A stretch of DNA of 64,000 bases from Oscillatoriales cyanobacterium (GCA_011390955.1 JAABRM010000034.1:1-64000); one strand, 5' to 3'; counted from the stretch's first letter, positions 33,631-42,972 are shown. Numbers and translations: made by a program. The notes: generated by a model not told the origin, from the letters alone.

Positions 33631-34281
33631 GGAATTTTCCTAATCAAAAATGAAAGGTTTTCTCAAGTTTCTAGATAGCCTAATTAAGTAGGTGGGCAGA
33701 AATAAATGCACCACAGACCATATCAGAAGAAAAACTGTCATTCCCGCCGATGGCGGCCTTCGCGGGGGTAAACTCCGACGGGAATCCAAGGATTTACGGT
33801 GGGGAACGAAAAGTGCAATTAATTATGTTCACCTAATTATCTCTAACTGGCTCTAAAACTGGCTCTAACAGGCAGAAACCGGGTTTTTTAGCACATCTCT
33901 GTAATCCCTCCAAAATTGTCATAGAAACCCGGTTTATAATAAAATCACCCCAATTTCATTATAGTGTAATTATTTCTACCCGCAACTCTTCCCTAGCCCG
34001 GATATTTTTTAACTGAGTAAAAACAACTATTAAAGCGGTTTTCTGTTGAATAGCAAATATTAGTAAGGTGGGCAAAAAGTTTTACCCACCTTACCATATA
34101 TGATGGTGAAATTTTGCCCACCCTACCATATAATCCTATACTTAGTAGGGCGCAAGCATGACCGCAGAAATTCGATGGTTAAAAGCAGAGATTTAATCCA
34201 ATATCGCGCCCTAAGCGAGATTTGTGGTCTATTCAGTAAAAAAACCGCTGTAAATATGCGAGTAATGGGAGAAAATATCAG
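33631..34281. repeat. Spacer composed of dispersed repeats
   Basis: Contains a REP-like palindrome with GTCATTCCCGCC (33737), the GGGAATCCAAGGATTTACG element (33777-33834, also at 21963), AGAAACCGGGTTT palindromes (about 33871 and 33923) and a MITE-like element (34033-34250) that includes a GTAAGGTGGGCAAAA unit. No gene is supported; an ORF running in from 34100 is antisense to the phosphatase gene end. Confidence 0.75.
34033..34250. mobile_element. MITE-like element interrupted by a GGTGGGCAAAA palindrome
   Basis: Left end AAGCGGTTTTCTGTTGAATA (34033) and right end CTATTCAGTAAAAAAACCGC (about 34229-34249) are inverted copies with few mismatches. Inside lies the GTAAGGTGGGCAAAA...TTTTGCCCACCCTAC palindrome (34065-34130). 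A related single end is at 19239. No transposase is encoded, so it would depend on one elsewhere. Confidence 0.5.
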
Positions 34282-36708
34282 TTATTCACTTTCACCGTTA
34301 GAATTGGCTGGTTTATTAGTTTGTTTTTCTGGGGAAGTTGTTGGTTCGACTTCATTTGTAGGACTGCCTGCTGTTGGCGAATTCTTAACAACACAAGGGC
34401 CATTAGTGTACTTTAGATCGGATTTTTCTAGATTAATCCGCGCTTGATTTAAATCACCGAAAACGATCCAACCTAATTGAGATGTTATTTTATCTCCTAA
34501 CGGCGGATCTTCAGGTGGGCAAACTTGAACTTGCAGCCATTTATCAGTATCTCCATTTATATTTCCTGATTTTTTTTTGACTAAAATAACTGTACCAGTA
34601 CCGATTTGAGCGATCTCGTTTAATGGGTTATTTTGATCTTTATAGAGTGCAATAGGGGAAGATGGTGATGCATTAGAGTCAGCCTTAATCTGATATAAAG
34701 TATCAGGTGTTAGGTCTTCCCATTCCTGGGGCGGTAGTGGATTAGAACTCGTTGGCGAATTAATACCTGAAGTTATGCTTACCTGATTTTCTGAATTACT
34801 GTCTGAATTCTTTGAACCAGAAATCTTTTTCAACAAATTCAAATTAAGCGCCGCCACGATACCGAGTCCTGCCACCAGGATTATGCCGAATAAAATCGGT
34901 AAAAGTGGCCGCGAACCTGTTGGCCGTGTGGCTAACTTTGTTGGTGCAGAAGAGGAGAATTCTTGCCCAGGCAACTTGGTATCCGCATCCGGGTGAGCAT
35001 CGGGATCCCCTAAAGGTTCTGGGATTTCATTCAGTTGTTCCAGTAATGCTTCTGGGGTAATCTGGGCTGTTTCATTGGGGGTAACGCGACAACGCACTAA
35101 AGCCACTGTTACATTGTCATGGCCATTGTAATAGTTAGCCAAGTCAATCAGATGATTAACCCCTTGAGTTAAAGGTAGTTCTCCATTTAATACCGGCAAA
35201 ATCTTACTCTGCCAATATTGTTCTACTCGGTCGTTGTCACTGAGTCCATCAGAACAGAGTAAAAATAAGCTATCTTCATCAATAATGAAGCGTTCCACCG
35301 ATGGATGCAGGTGAGCGGAAGGCCCCATGCCCAGGGCTTGAACCAGTGAACCGGAAGAAGGTTGTTGCAAGGCATCCCGGTAGAGGATGTAGCCAAAACA
35401 AACGTGACGAGAGGCGACATCATCGTCGATTGTGACTTGACGGCAGCCGTTGCGGTTAATCCAATAGGCGCGACTATCCCCTACATGGGTGATATAGAGT
35501 TCGTGGGCACGGGTGTATGACATCACCAGGGTAGTACCCATGCGTTGACGGCCTTGTTTTTGTTGGCTATCGTTTTTTTCTGATATTTCTTGGTTGGCTG
35601 CGGCTGCCGCATTTTCCAGGATCGTGGTGACTGTCCGGGGATCTTCTAGGTTGGCTGGTGATTTTTGCTGTTCCTGGATGTACTTTTTCACTGCATCAAT
35701 GGCCATATTTGAGGCGACGTTGCCGCCTTCATGTCCCCCTATGCCGTCACAGACGATCGCTAATGAACTTAGTCCCGATTCTGCGGTGCGTTTCGTGCTG
35801 CTGTCGTTGGGATAACAAGCGTCCTCATTGCGGCGACGGCTAGGGCCTTGGTTGGTGTCGGTGGCGATCGCATATTCTCGTTTCTGAAGCTGCCCGCATA
35901 TATTTAGACCGCGATCGAGTAAGGCAACTAGCTGGTCACAGGTTTTAATTTCACCATCGATCAACAACTGGCAAAGTTTTTCTAAAAAAGGAGCAATCAA
36001 GGGGTTAGCGGTGGATACCCATTCGGACCAGAATTGACCCAGATTCTCTAGAGTGGGAAACTTACTATCCAGACGCAGTTCTAATAAGCGCACTATTGAC
36101 CCTTCCACTCGGATCAGTTCTGGGTTCAGCAAACTCCCAGCCACCCCTTCCCCCATAAATGGCTGCCAAAGATTAGCCAGTTGCCACAACCAGTTAAGCT
36201 GTCGGAGGGGTGAAGCTTTCGCCCATTGGCCGATTAACGGTGGCATGAGTTTTCCCCCTAAAGCAAGATTCAACGGTGGGGCGGGGGTTTGGGCGGCTTC
36301 GCTGCCGGATCCGGGGGGAGTTGTGGCGTAAATCGGCCCTTGTTCTAATAACCAGATGTCATCCTTAGTGATTTTTTGATCCACTAATTGACCGTAAACT
36401 TGGGGAATATGGATCCGTTCAGCAAAGAGTCTGAGATAGGGCAGCACTAAATCGGGAATTTCCACCGGCACATCTGGGACTTTGCCCGGTTGTGTGTCCA
36501 GAAGAATGCGATCGCCCTTGAACACATAGCGATCGGCCAAAATTTCACCAATATTCAACTCTTTAAACTTTTTGACTCCTGTCCCCACTACCCATAGATA
36601 GCGCTTAGGCAATGGGGTGCGGCACTTTTCACAAAATTGATTGTGTTCTGGATTGGGATGTTCACAAGTGTAGTTAGGACAAGTAATGGTTGCCGCAGGT
36701 GTTTGCAT
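34282..36708 (-). CDS. PP2C-type protein phosphatase with zinc ribbon and membrane anchor
   Basis: 808 aa. N-terminal four-cysteine zinc ribbon (CPNYTCEHPNPEHNQFCEKC). An intermediate domain at 40-270 has features of a degenerate kinase-like or repeat module. PP2C catalytic domain at about 280-545 with SRRRNEDACYP, IVCDGIGGHEGG, ITHVGDSRAYWI and LLCSDGLSDND, the Asp residues that bind two metals. A single membrane helix (LLPILFGIILVAGLGIVAAL) near 605 is followed by an SH3-like tail (ALYKDQNNPLNEIAQIGTGT). It probably opposes the Ser/Thr kinases in the window. Confidence 0.92.
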   Translation of the reverse strand: MQTPAATITCPNYTCEHPNPEHNQFCEKCRTPLPKRYLWVVGTGVKKFKELNIGEILADRYVFKGDRILLDTQPGKVPDVPVEIPDLVLPYLRLFAERIHIPQVYGQLVDQKITKDDIWLLEQGPIYATTPPGSGSEAAQTPAPPLNLALGGKLMPPLIGQWAKASPLRQLNWLWQLANLWQPFMGEGVAGSLLNPELIRVEGSIVRLLELRLDSKFPTLENLGQFWSEWVSTANPLIAPFLEKLCQLLIDGEIKTCDQLVALLDRGLNICGQLQKREYAIATDTNQGPSRRRNEDACYPNDSSTKRTAESGLSSLAIVCDGIGGHEGGNVASNMAIDAVKKYIQEQQKSPANLEDPRTVTTILENAAAAANQEISEKNDSQQKQGRQRMGTTLVMSYTRAHELYITHVGDSRAYWINRNGCRQVTIDDDVASRHVCFGYILYRDALQQPSSGSLVQALGMGPSAHLHPSVERFIIDEDSLFLLCSDGLSDNDRVEQYWQSKILPVLNGELPLTQGVNHLIDLANYYNGHDNVTVALVRCRVTPNETAQITPEALLEQLNEIPEPLGDPDAHPDADTKLPGQEFSSSAPTKLATRPTGSRPLLPILFGIILVAGLGIVAALNLNLLKKISGSKNSDSNSENQVSITSGINSPTSSNPLPPQEWEDLTPDTLYQIKADSNASPSSPIALYKDQNNPLNEIAQIGTGTVILVKKKSGNINGDTDKWLQVQVCPPEDPPLGDKITSQLGWIVFGDLNQARINLEKSDLKYTNGPCVVKNSPTAGSPTNEVEPTTSPEKQTNKPANSNGESE

Positions 36709-37076
36709 GGGGATTCCTCACGCCGATCAGCTATGGTCTAAAGGGATACGGGTACTACGCGGGGCTGATAAGCTTATGGGTTTAAAATAGCTTATTTTTC
36801 GCCACCTTGATGGTTCACGGTTCTGGGAGTTTTGGTCAGGTCCGGTGAAACACGGATCGAGTTGCGAAGCACGTCGCTCTTGTTATTTTAAACCGATTTT
36901 TATCATAGACGATCGAGTCTTGGGAGCGGATTATGGGGTGTCACCCCCAAATCGTTGCCCTGAGATTATTTTGAGGAGAGAAAAAAGGAATCGCGGAGAA
37001 ACCGGGTTTTGTGCCAAAATTTCTTTTGATTCAGATCGTGGCAGCCACCCGGTTTCAATGGTTCGCAGCGATCGCA
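36709..37076. other. Spacer between the phosphatase and ndhM genes
   Basis: About 370 bp with an AGAAACCGGGTTT-type palindrome near 36997 and HIP1-like sites. A frame from 36845 to 37123 is open but reaches antisense into ndhM and has no homology I can see. Nothing else is supported. Confidence 0.45.
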
Positions 37077-37418
37077 TTAGCGATCGGACATTTGGACTTG
37101 AGGCAGTCCCATGCTGTAGTTGACCGCCCGACAGTTGAGGTTATAGCTAATTTTGCCCTGTTGCAGGAGCGATCGCACATAATGCTCCAAATCAGAACCA
37201 ATGCGCCGCAAGTTATATTCGGTCAGTTCCTCACCAGCGGAAGCTTGGACTAACTCATCAAATTTTTGGTAAACATCGGCTAAGACTCGATCGTTCCAGT
37301 TCAGTTCATTATCTGGATCGATGTCCAGAGTTAAGGTGTCTTCGCTGGGGACCATTTCTTGTCCTTGAATAACACCGGCAAAAATATGAACGTGACGAGT
37401 TGCGGATTTCAGCAGCAT
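37077..37418 (-). CDS. ndhM: NAD(P)H-quinone oxidoreductase subunit NdhM
   Basis: 113 aa from the Met at 37418; the frame is open 27 codons further upstream but the family begins here with MLLKSATRHVHIFAG. Characteristic LDIDPDNELNWND, YNLRRIGSDLEHYVRSLLQQ and NYSMGLPQV. NdhM is an oxygenic-photosynthesis-specific subunit of the thylakoid NDH-1 complex, which serves respiration and cyclic electron flow. It is encoded alone here, as usual in cyanobacteria. Confidence 0.88.
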   Translation of the reverse strand: MLLKSATRHVHIFAGVIQGQEMVPSEDTLTLDIDPDNELNWNDRVLADVYQKFDELVQASAGEELTEYNLRRIGSDLEHYVRSLLQQGKISYNLNCRAVNYSMGLPQVQMSDR

Positions 37419-37510
37419 AACAATGGTTAGATTAAGGATACTTGAGTATTGTAAAGCGTTGTTACAACATCTTGAGTTGGGTTGAGGCACGAAACCCAAC
37501 CGACAATTTT

Positions 37511-37578
37511 AGTAGGGTGGGCAAAAATCCACCATCATATATGGTAGGGTGGCGTGAATATTTTTGCCCACCCTACGA
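37511..37578. repeat. GTAGGGTGGGCAAAA palindromic repeat
   Basis: TAGTAGGGTGGGCAAAAATC... paired with ...TTTTTGCCCACCCTACGAATG, enclosing ACCATCATATATGGTAGGGT. One of at least four copies between 34 and 41 kb. It stands between the starts and ends of minus-strand genes. Confidence 0.85.
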
Positions 37579-37627
37579 ATGTTAGGGACTTAGGCATTCT
37601 GACTGGATAGATATCATCTAAATTCAT

Positions 37628-38332
37628 CTATATATAAGGAGTGATATCTTCACCGCAATCATCCGCTAAATAACTCAGAGAGCGAAAACGCAATCCCACC
37701 AACTGTTCATACAAAGGATTCAGCTTACACATAGGGGGAATATGGACAATTTTGTGGCCAAAGAGTTTAATGTCTCGTTCAAAGGGACATTGAGGCGGAA
37801 TCATTTTGCACAAAAACTTCGCCAGACGCGGATCGTGAATTTCCAGTCCATCCATCCAGTCACGCACTGGCGCCAAAACATCCACTCCTGAATGTGGTGG
37901 TTTCAAACTGTAGGCACTGGTGGGGAGATCCCCTGGAGTTTCCTGAGTCATGGTTTGCCGATCTTCTAGGGTATGTCGCAGGGACTCCAGGGCGTCTACT
38001 TTGATCGACAAAGCGGCACAGAGTTCTTGCAGCAGTCGATCTTCCGAGGGGGAATAAATCCCATCGGCTAAGGCTACCATCACCGCTGTTCTCAGGAAAT
38101 TTTCGGCGATCGCGGCATTTTTGCCCAAAACCTCACCTAACTCTTGAGTCGAAATCGGTTGAAAAGAATCTAAATCGACTTTTGGGACTAACTCGGTTTG
38201 AGTTAGTTCGTGGATGAACTCTTTTTCTTCCTCATCAAAGTGACCATCGGCCCAAGCAATGGACAATAAGCCACGCAACCAGGCAGAAATTTGATCGTCG
38301 GTTAAGGCATTACATTTGACAACGTTAGTCAT
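37628..38332 (-). CDS. TerB-like protein with Mo-dependent nitrogenase-like C-terminal domain
   Basis: 234 aa. N-terminal TerB-type helical domain (LRGLLSIAWADGHFDEEEKE; VMVALADGIYSPSEDRLLQE), which in tellurite-resistance-like proteins binds metal or membranes. The C-terminal domain (AKFLCKMIPPQCPFERDIKL; IPPMCKLNPLYEQLVGLRFR) is the cyanobacterial 'Mo-dependent nitrogenase C-terminal' family, named from annotation and not itself a nitrogenase. The joint function is unknown. Confidence 0.85.
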   Translation of the reverse strand: MTNVVKCNALTDDQISAWLRGLLSIAWADGHFDEEEKEFIHELTQTELVPKVDLDSFQPISTQELGEVLGKNAAIAENFLRTAVMVALADGIYSPSEDRLLQELCAALSIKVDALESLRHTLEDRQTMTQETPGDLPTSAYSLKPPHSGVDVLAPVRDWMDGLEIHDPRLAKFLCKMIPPQCPFERDIKLFGHKIVHIPPMCKLNPLYEQLVGLRFRSLSYLADDCGEDITPYI

Positions 38333-38464
38333 TCGCTTGCTTCCTCTGGGCGGATATCTCAGAATGCTTCTATAGGCATTTTAACTGAGGAATTCAAAAC
38401 TTACGGATTCTCAGTCCGAGCCCGGTTATCTTTGCCCGGTTATCTTTGCCCGGTTATTTTTGCT

Positions 38465-39253
38465 CTATTTTTCCTCATAGCCACCGGCATAAGTAATTAC
38501 GCACATAATCCGATATTCTCGATGCTCACCACAAGCAGCCCCAGTGACTTGAAACTCTGGTTTAAAAATATTATCTCGATGACCGCGATCGGGAACGCCA
38601 TCATCAATAATCAGTGCCATCACCACATCTTCTCCAGTATTTGGGCCATAGCTAATATTTTCCGCGACTACTTGTTTCCATTCTCCATAACGTTCCAGGC
38701 GGTCCCAGGGCTGGCTGCCGTCGCTTCCCGTATGACCCAATTGACCCCCAGGGCCTTGATCTTGCACATGATCGGCGGCGGCTTTGGACATTCCACTGGA
38801 GGCAGTGAGAGGAGATGCGGGACTAACGGATTTGAGATAAGAAATCGCCTCATTGACGGCACTCACTCCTTCTTGGGTTTTCAGGGGAATTCTGCCGGGG
38901 ATTGTCAGTAAGTCACCTTGAAAATATTTGGTGAGATTTTCCAATTTAGCGGCATAAGCTTGAGGATTCATTCGCGCTATGTTGGTTTCTTGAATAATCG
39001 CTTGTTCCAATGCTGACAGATTAATATTACTGGCTGGATTACTGCCAGGATTACTGCCAGGATTACTGCCAGGATTACTGCCAGGATTACTGCCTGGGAC
39101 TAATCTCGTGGGTTGTTCTCTGACTTCCCTACCGGGCTGAATGCTGTCTTCTACGGTGAGCGATCGCTGTACTGAATGTTGACCGAGTAAGTTCACCCCA
39201 GCCATGATGAGAATACTGGCTGACCCGATCAGTAAAAACTTGGTTGGCAGCAT
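38465..39253 (-). CDS. Secreted CAP/SCP-domain protein
   Basis: 262 aa from the Met at 39253 (MLPTKFLLIGSASILIMAGV); an upstream start at 39286 gives 11 more residues. N-terminal signal/anchor helix. A GSNP tetrapeptide repeat (five copies) is encoded by a 12-bp DNA repeat at 39035-39095. The CAP domain (about 85-262) has IIQETNIARMNPQAYA, a GMSKAAADHVQDQGP helix, LGHTGSDGSQPWDRL, AENISYG and DRGHRDNIFKPEF (His/Glu set typical of the family). Extracellular role unknown. Confidence 0.88.
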   Translation of the reverse strand: MLPTKFLLIGSASILIMAGVNLLGQHSVQRSLTVEDSIQPGREVREQPTRLVPGSNPGSNPGSNPGSNPGSNPASNINLSALEQAIIQETNIARMNPQAYAAKLENLTKYFQGDLLTIPGRIPLKTQEGVSAVNEAISYLKSVSPASPLTASSGMSKAAADHVQDQGPGGQLGHTGSDGSQPWDRLERYGEWKQVVAENISYGPNTGEDVVMALIIDDGVPDRGHRDNIFKPEFQVTGAACGEHREYRIMCVITYAGGYEEK

Positions 39254-39284
39254 AAATTTTCCTCTTCCTTCAAAAAATAATACC

Positions 39285-39392
39285 ATTTACAAAAATTAAT
39301 CCAACAGCCCCTAACATTCGTAGGGTGGGCAAAAAATTTTAGCCACCCTACCATATATGATCCTACACTTTTGCCCACCCTACAATATAAAT
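39285..39392. repeat. GTAGGGTGGGCAAAA repeat with 5' extension
   Basis: Preceded by ATACCATTTACAAAAATTAA and TCCAACAGCCCCTAACATTC, which recur before the copy at 40527. Inverted halves GTAGGGTGGGCAAAA and TTTTGCCCACCCTAC enclose ACCATATATG. It lies between divergent CAP and 39514 genes. Confidence 0.85.
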
Positions 39393-39513
39393 ACTTGCGA
39401 TCGCATTTCTGAGGGCAAAGGAATCAATCGCGCACAATCGCCCACAAACGCGCACAAAGAAGAGAAATTTTTGTTTATCATGCTGATAGTCTTCATCGAA
39501 TAGGAAATTATCA

Positions 39514-39861
39514 ATGGATTACGAAACCGCTTATCAGCTATTAATCACCCAGGGCAATGCTCTTTTCAACCCTGGAAGTGAAAACGACTTTCTCAGACGC
39601 TTACAACAAGGAAAACCGCCGATTCCTGGTCAAGTCACCGCAATTTTGTTAGCCTTAAAAATTGTCTTTGAAGCTTTGCACGCAGAAAAAACCATCCAGC
39701 GGGAATTAGCCTTAGCTGTCTATGTGCTGGCCATTGAAAGTCAGCGACTTTTTGACGCCGGACAAAAATCTCAAGTGGGCTGGCCTCCCTTATTAAAAGA
39801 AGACTTATATCGCATTTCTTTGGCGGTACAAAGTCTTTTTTCCGGGGTTTGGCAAACCTAA
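39514..39861 (+). CDS. Small conserved cyanobacterial protein
   Basis: 115 aa, mostly alpha-helical, with MDYETAYQLLITQGNALFNP, GKPPIPGQVTAILLALKIVF and WPPLLKEDLYRISLAVQSLF. I recall family members being labelled as dethiobiotin synthase in some annotations, but no P-loop or other catalytic motif is present, so that label is not supported. Function unknown. Confidence 0.72.
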   Translation: MDYETAYQLLITQGNALFNPGSENDFLRRLQQGKPPIPGQVTAILLALKIVFEALHAEKTIQRELALAVYVLAIESQRLFDAGQKSQVGWPPLLKEDLYRISLAVQSLFSGVWQT

Positions 39862-39937
39862 TCTAACATAAGGAATTAACGGGGCGATCGCTTATCCGCA
39901 AATAGGGCGATCGCCCCGCTTGGCTTTGCTCTTTGCT

Positions 39938-40477
39938 TCAGGGACAACCTTGAAGCGATCGACGACCATTCGGTAAAAAAGCCCCACATAAATTAGTATT
40001 AGCTAAATTAGCTTGCCCCAAATTTGCCTCAATTAAAAAACTATTCCGCAAATCACTATCAGTAAAATTTGCCCCATTCAAATTGGCTCGACTCAGATTA
40101 GATTGACTCAAATTAGCCTTAGTAAAATTAGCCCCACTTAAATCCGCTTCAAATAAATTAGCTGCCGTTAAATTTGCTTCACTTAAATTCGCCCGAATCA
40201 ACGTCACTTTTCCCAGATAAGCTTCTTGTAAATTCGCCTTACTCAAGTTCGCATTGGTCAAATCTGCCCCCCCTAAATTCGCCTGAGTCAAATTCGCATT
40301 GGTCAAATCAGCACCCGCCAATTTTGCCCGACTCAAGTTAGCCCCTCTCAAATCGCAATTAGGACATTTATTCGTACTCAGTAACCGCTGAATTTCTGGT
40401 CTTTCTTGAGAATCAGCCCCTCCAGTAAAGCATAATAAACTGAGCCATCCTACCAACCAAAAAACTTTTGCTTTCAT
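39938..40477 (-). CDS. Secreted pentapeptide-repeat protein
   Basis: 179 aa. Signal peptide (MKAKVFWLVGWLSLLCFTGG), then about 22 A(D/N)Lxx repeats from residue 42 to 165 (ANLSRAKLAGADLTNANLTQ and so on), giving a right-handed quadrilateral beta-helix. CPNC (38-41) and a Cys pair near the end (NLCGAFLP, LQGCP) could form disulphides after export. Role unknown; such proteins are abundant in cyanobacteria. Confidence 0.9.
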   Translation of the reverse strand: MKAKVFWLVGWLSLLCFTGGADSQERPEIQRLLSTNKCPNCDLRGANLSRAKLAGADLTNANLTQANLGGADLTNANLSKANLQEAYLGKVTLIRANLSEANLTAANLFEADLSGANFTKANLSQSNLSRANLNGANFTDSDLRNSFLIEANLGQANLANTNLCGAFLPNGRRSLQGCP

Positions 40478-40526
40478 CGTATTTTAAGTTACCCGATCCA
40501 ATGATTAACTATAATTTCTGCTAATT

Positions 40527-40737
40527 TATACCATTTACAAAAATTTATCCAACAGCCCCTAACATTCGTAGGGTGGGCAAAAATATTCACCCTACCATAT
40601 ATTCCATATATTTATTATGATTGCGATCTTTTGCCCACCCTACAATATAAATGCTTTTCGTAAGGTGGGCAAAAAATTTTACCCTACCATATATATATTA
40701 TTATTGCGATATTTTGCCCACCCTACAATATAAATGC
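40527..40737. repeat. Tandem GTAGGGTGGGCAAAA palindromes
   Basis: Two consecutive copies (about 40567-40650 and 40660-40735), each with GGTGGGCAAAA...TTTTGCCCACCCTAC and an ACCATATAT core, followed by CAATATAAATGCT. The first has the same 5' extension as the copy at 39285. The spacer is otherwise without genes. Confidence 0.88.
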
Positions 40738-40781
40738 TAAAAATATCATTAGATCACAGAATAACATTAATTAAAGCAACT

Positions 40782-42116
40782 TTATTTAGGCAACTCAATC
40801 GTAAACTCTGTGCCTTCATTCACCTTGGAATAGCACTCTAATAATCCTCCGTGTTTTTCCACAATAATCGAGCGAGCAATAGATAATCCTAGTCCAGTGC
40901 CTTGCCCTCTGGATTTACTGGTAATAAATGGATCGAAAATTTTACTGCGTAATTCCTCGGCAATACCGGGGCCATTATCGGCAATTTTAATCGAGATGCC
41001 ATAGTCGGGGATTTCACAGGTAGTAATGGTAATTTTTTGGTCAAGATGATGAATTTTATTTAAATAATCCGCTCGATTAATTTGCTCGTCAAAAGCATCG
41101 ATCGCATTGGCGAACAAATTCATAAATACCTGATTCATCGGACCGGGATAACAGTTGACCAAGGGTAACTTACCATAGTCTTTAATGATTTTAATTTCTG
41201 GACGCTCTGGACTAGCTTTAATTCTATGCTGTAAAATCATCAGGGTACTATCAATACATTCGTGGATATTAATCGTAATTTTCTTAGATTGATCCGCTCT
41301 AGAAAAATTTCGCAATGATAAACTAATTTCCCGAATTCGATCCAGCCCTAATTTCATAGAAGCGATCATACTCGGTAAATCTTTAATCATATAATTTAAT
41401 TCAATGTCTTCGCCATGATCCAGGATTTCATATCCGGGGTCGGGGAATTTTTTCTGATAAAGTTGTAAATGAGCGGTGATTTCGGTAAAATACTCTTCCA
41501 ATAGAGCCATATTCCCAGTGATAAAGTTGAGGGGATTATTAATTTCGTGGGCGACTCCAGCCACTAATTCTCCCAAACTGGACATTTTTTCACTTTGAAT
41601 TAATTGGAATTTAGCATTAGAGAGTTTGGTCAAAGAATCAGTCAGTTCGGCGGTTCTTTCTTCAACCCGCTGTTCTAATTCAGCGGTGAGTTTTTCCAGG
41701 GATGCTTGAGCTTGGGTGCGTTGAATAATTTCTTTTTGCAGCCGGAGATGGACATTGATGCGAGCTAAAACTTCTTCCGGCTGAATTGGCTTAGTAATAT
41801 AGTCTACGGCGCCCAAAGATAGTCCTTTGATTTTATCCAGGGTGTCGGAAAGTCCCGTCATAAAAATTACGGGGATATCTTTGGTAGCTTCAGTTTTCTT
41901 TAAAATCTTACAGGTTTCAAATCCATCAATTCCTGACATGACCACATCTAATAAGATGATGTTGGGCATCATGTTGTTGATTTTTTCGATTAATTCTTCT
42001 CCGGATTGAAAGGCCAATACAGAAAAGCCAGCATCGGTTAAAAAGGTCAAAATATATTCCAGATTAGTTCGGCTATCATCAACGATGAAGATAATATCTT
42101 GACTCGGTGTCTCCAT
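40782..42116 (-). CDS. Response regulator-histidine kinase fusion
   Basis: 444 aa from the Met at 42116; the frame extends 41 codons upstream through repeat-like sequence (GGGGGCAACA) and is not favoured. Receiver domain 8-125 with IFIVDDSRTN and phosphoacceptor Asp in IILLDVVMSG, coiled coil 135-175, HisKA with His190 (VAGVAHEINNPLNF), and HATPase with N box NLFANAIDAFDE, G1 [11 protein letters not shown] and G2 [13 protein letters not shown]. Its kinase domain resembles that of the tandem giant proteins downstream, so it may act in the same network. Confidence 0.93.
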   Translation of the reverse strand: METPSQDIIFIVDDSRTNLEYILTFLTDAGFSVLAFQSGEELIEKINNMMPNIILLDVVMSGIDGFETCKILKKTEATKDIPVIFMTGLSDTLDKIKGLSLGAVDYITKPIQPEEVLARINVHLRLQKEIIQRTQAQASLEKLTAELEQRVEERTAELTDSLTKLSNAKFQLIQSEKMSSLGELVAGVAHEINNPLNFITGNMALLEEYFTEITAHLQLYQKKFPDPGYEILDHGEDIELNYMIKDLPSMIASMKLGLDRIREISLSLRNFSRADQSKKITINIHECIDSTLMILQHRIKASPERPEIKIIKDYGKLPLVNCYPGPMNQVFMNLFANAIDAFDEQINRADYLNKIHHLDQKITITTCEIPDYGISIKIADNGPGIAEELRSKIFDPFITSKSRGQGTGLGLSIARSIIVEKHGGLLECYSKVNEGTEFTIELPK

Positions 42117-42264
42117 CTTTAATATCTCCGAGAATTCGGTAGGGTTAAAGGATAGTTTTTGGCAAAGATGATTCGGTACGGTTCCACAGGGGGCAACAGG
42201 GGGCAACAGGGTTCGTTCAACAGGGGCAACAATTGGCAATTGTGTTAAGAATACTCTTAAGTAA

Positions 42265-42311
42265 ATTTTATGCTATTTTTCCGAAAAATATCAGAAAAAT
42301 AGCATAAAAAT
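42265..42311. promoter_or_regulatory. Long perfect hairpin upstream of the RR-HK gene
   Basis: ATTTTATGCTATTTTTC (42265-42281) pairs with GAAAAATAGCATAAAAAT (42294-42311) around a 12-nt loop. It lies 149 bp before the RR-HK start and 314 bp before arsR-like. It is AT-only in the outer stem and could be a terminator of an antisense transcript or a protein-binding dyad. The rest of this 508-bp spacer holds no gene. Confidence 0.55.
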
Positions 42312-42624
42312 ATCTTTGGCTCAATTGATTCAACAGTCACCTATAGATAATAGATAATCGATGAATCATCAATAGCATCTAAGGGAAGTCTGAATCAGAT
42401 TGTACATCAATCAAGGGTGGCCTATTTCAATTGTAATCTGCGGCGGCGATTTTTGTCCCCTACAATGATTAAATTTAATCCAAATCATTTTACAGCGATC
42501 GCCCCTGGGTAATGGCTCTAGATGGGATCCCCGCTTGACTCGCAGAATTCATCCCCCGGAAGAAAGCCGCAACTCAAAAATGGTTAGGATAGTTAGGGAA
42601 ACATCAGGATTAGGGGAAAAATTT

Positions 42625-42972
42625 ATGCTAAAGAATTCCACTGTAACATCAGAGGCGGTAAGCGAAGATCGATCGAGGGCGATCGCTGCTGGTTTTCATG
42701 CTCTTTCCGATCCCCTGCGGATTCAAGTTCTGGAATTATTGCGGCAGCAAGAGTTATGTGTCTGCGAACTCTGCGACCAGCTTGGTGTCAGCCAATCAAA
42801 GCTTTCTTTTCACCTGAAAATCCTCAAAGACATTGGTTTAATTCGCGGACGGCAGGAAGGGCGATGGATTTATTACAGTCTGAATTTACCTCAGTTCGTG
42901 GCGCTAGAGCAGTATCTCTCGGAATATTGCCGCCTTAGTCCGATCTCTCCCGGTCGCAAATGTTCTGAATGA
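42625..42972 (+). CDS. ArsR/SmtB-family repressor
   Basis: 115 aa from the ATG at 42625 (AGGGGAAAA upstream); an upstream frame from 42535 lacks support. Winged helix: FHALSDPLRIQVLELLRQQE, ELCVCELCDQLGVSQSKLSF, HLKILKDIGLIRGRQEGRWI. The ELCVCELC sequence matches the As(III)/Sb(III) site (CxC plus a further Cys) at the alpha-3 helix of ArsR. No arsenite pump, reductase or other metal gene is adjacent, so its target is elsewhere or itself. Confidence 0.88.
   Translation: MLKNSTVTSEAVSEDRSRAIAAGFHALSDPLRIQVLELLRQQELCVCELCDQLGVSQSKLSFHLKILKDIGLIRGRQEGRWIYYSLNLPQFVALEQYLSEYCRLSPISPGRKCSE

Noticed and set aside
34100-34447. Plus-strand 115-codon ORF
   Set aside because: It runs through a repeat element and then antisense to the 3' end of the phosphatase gene; no protein family signal.
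36845-37123. Plus-strand 92-codon ORF
   Set aside because: It ends antisense within ndhM and shows no recognisable pattern or ribosome binding site.
37628-38332. A nitrogenase component, from the domain name
   Set aside because: The C-terminal family only carries that label; no cofactor-binding nitrogenase motifs are present.
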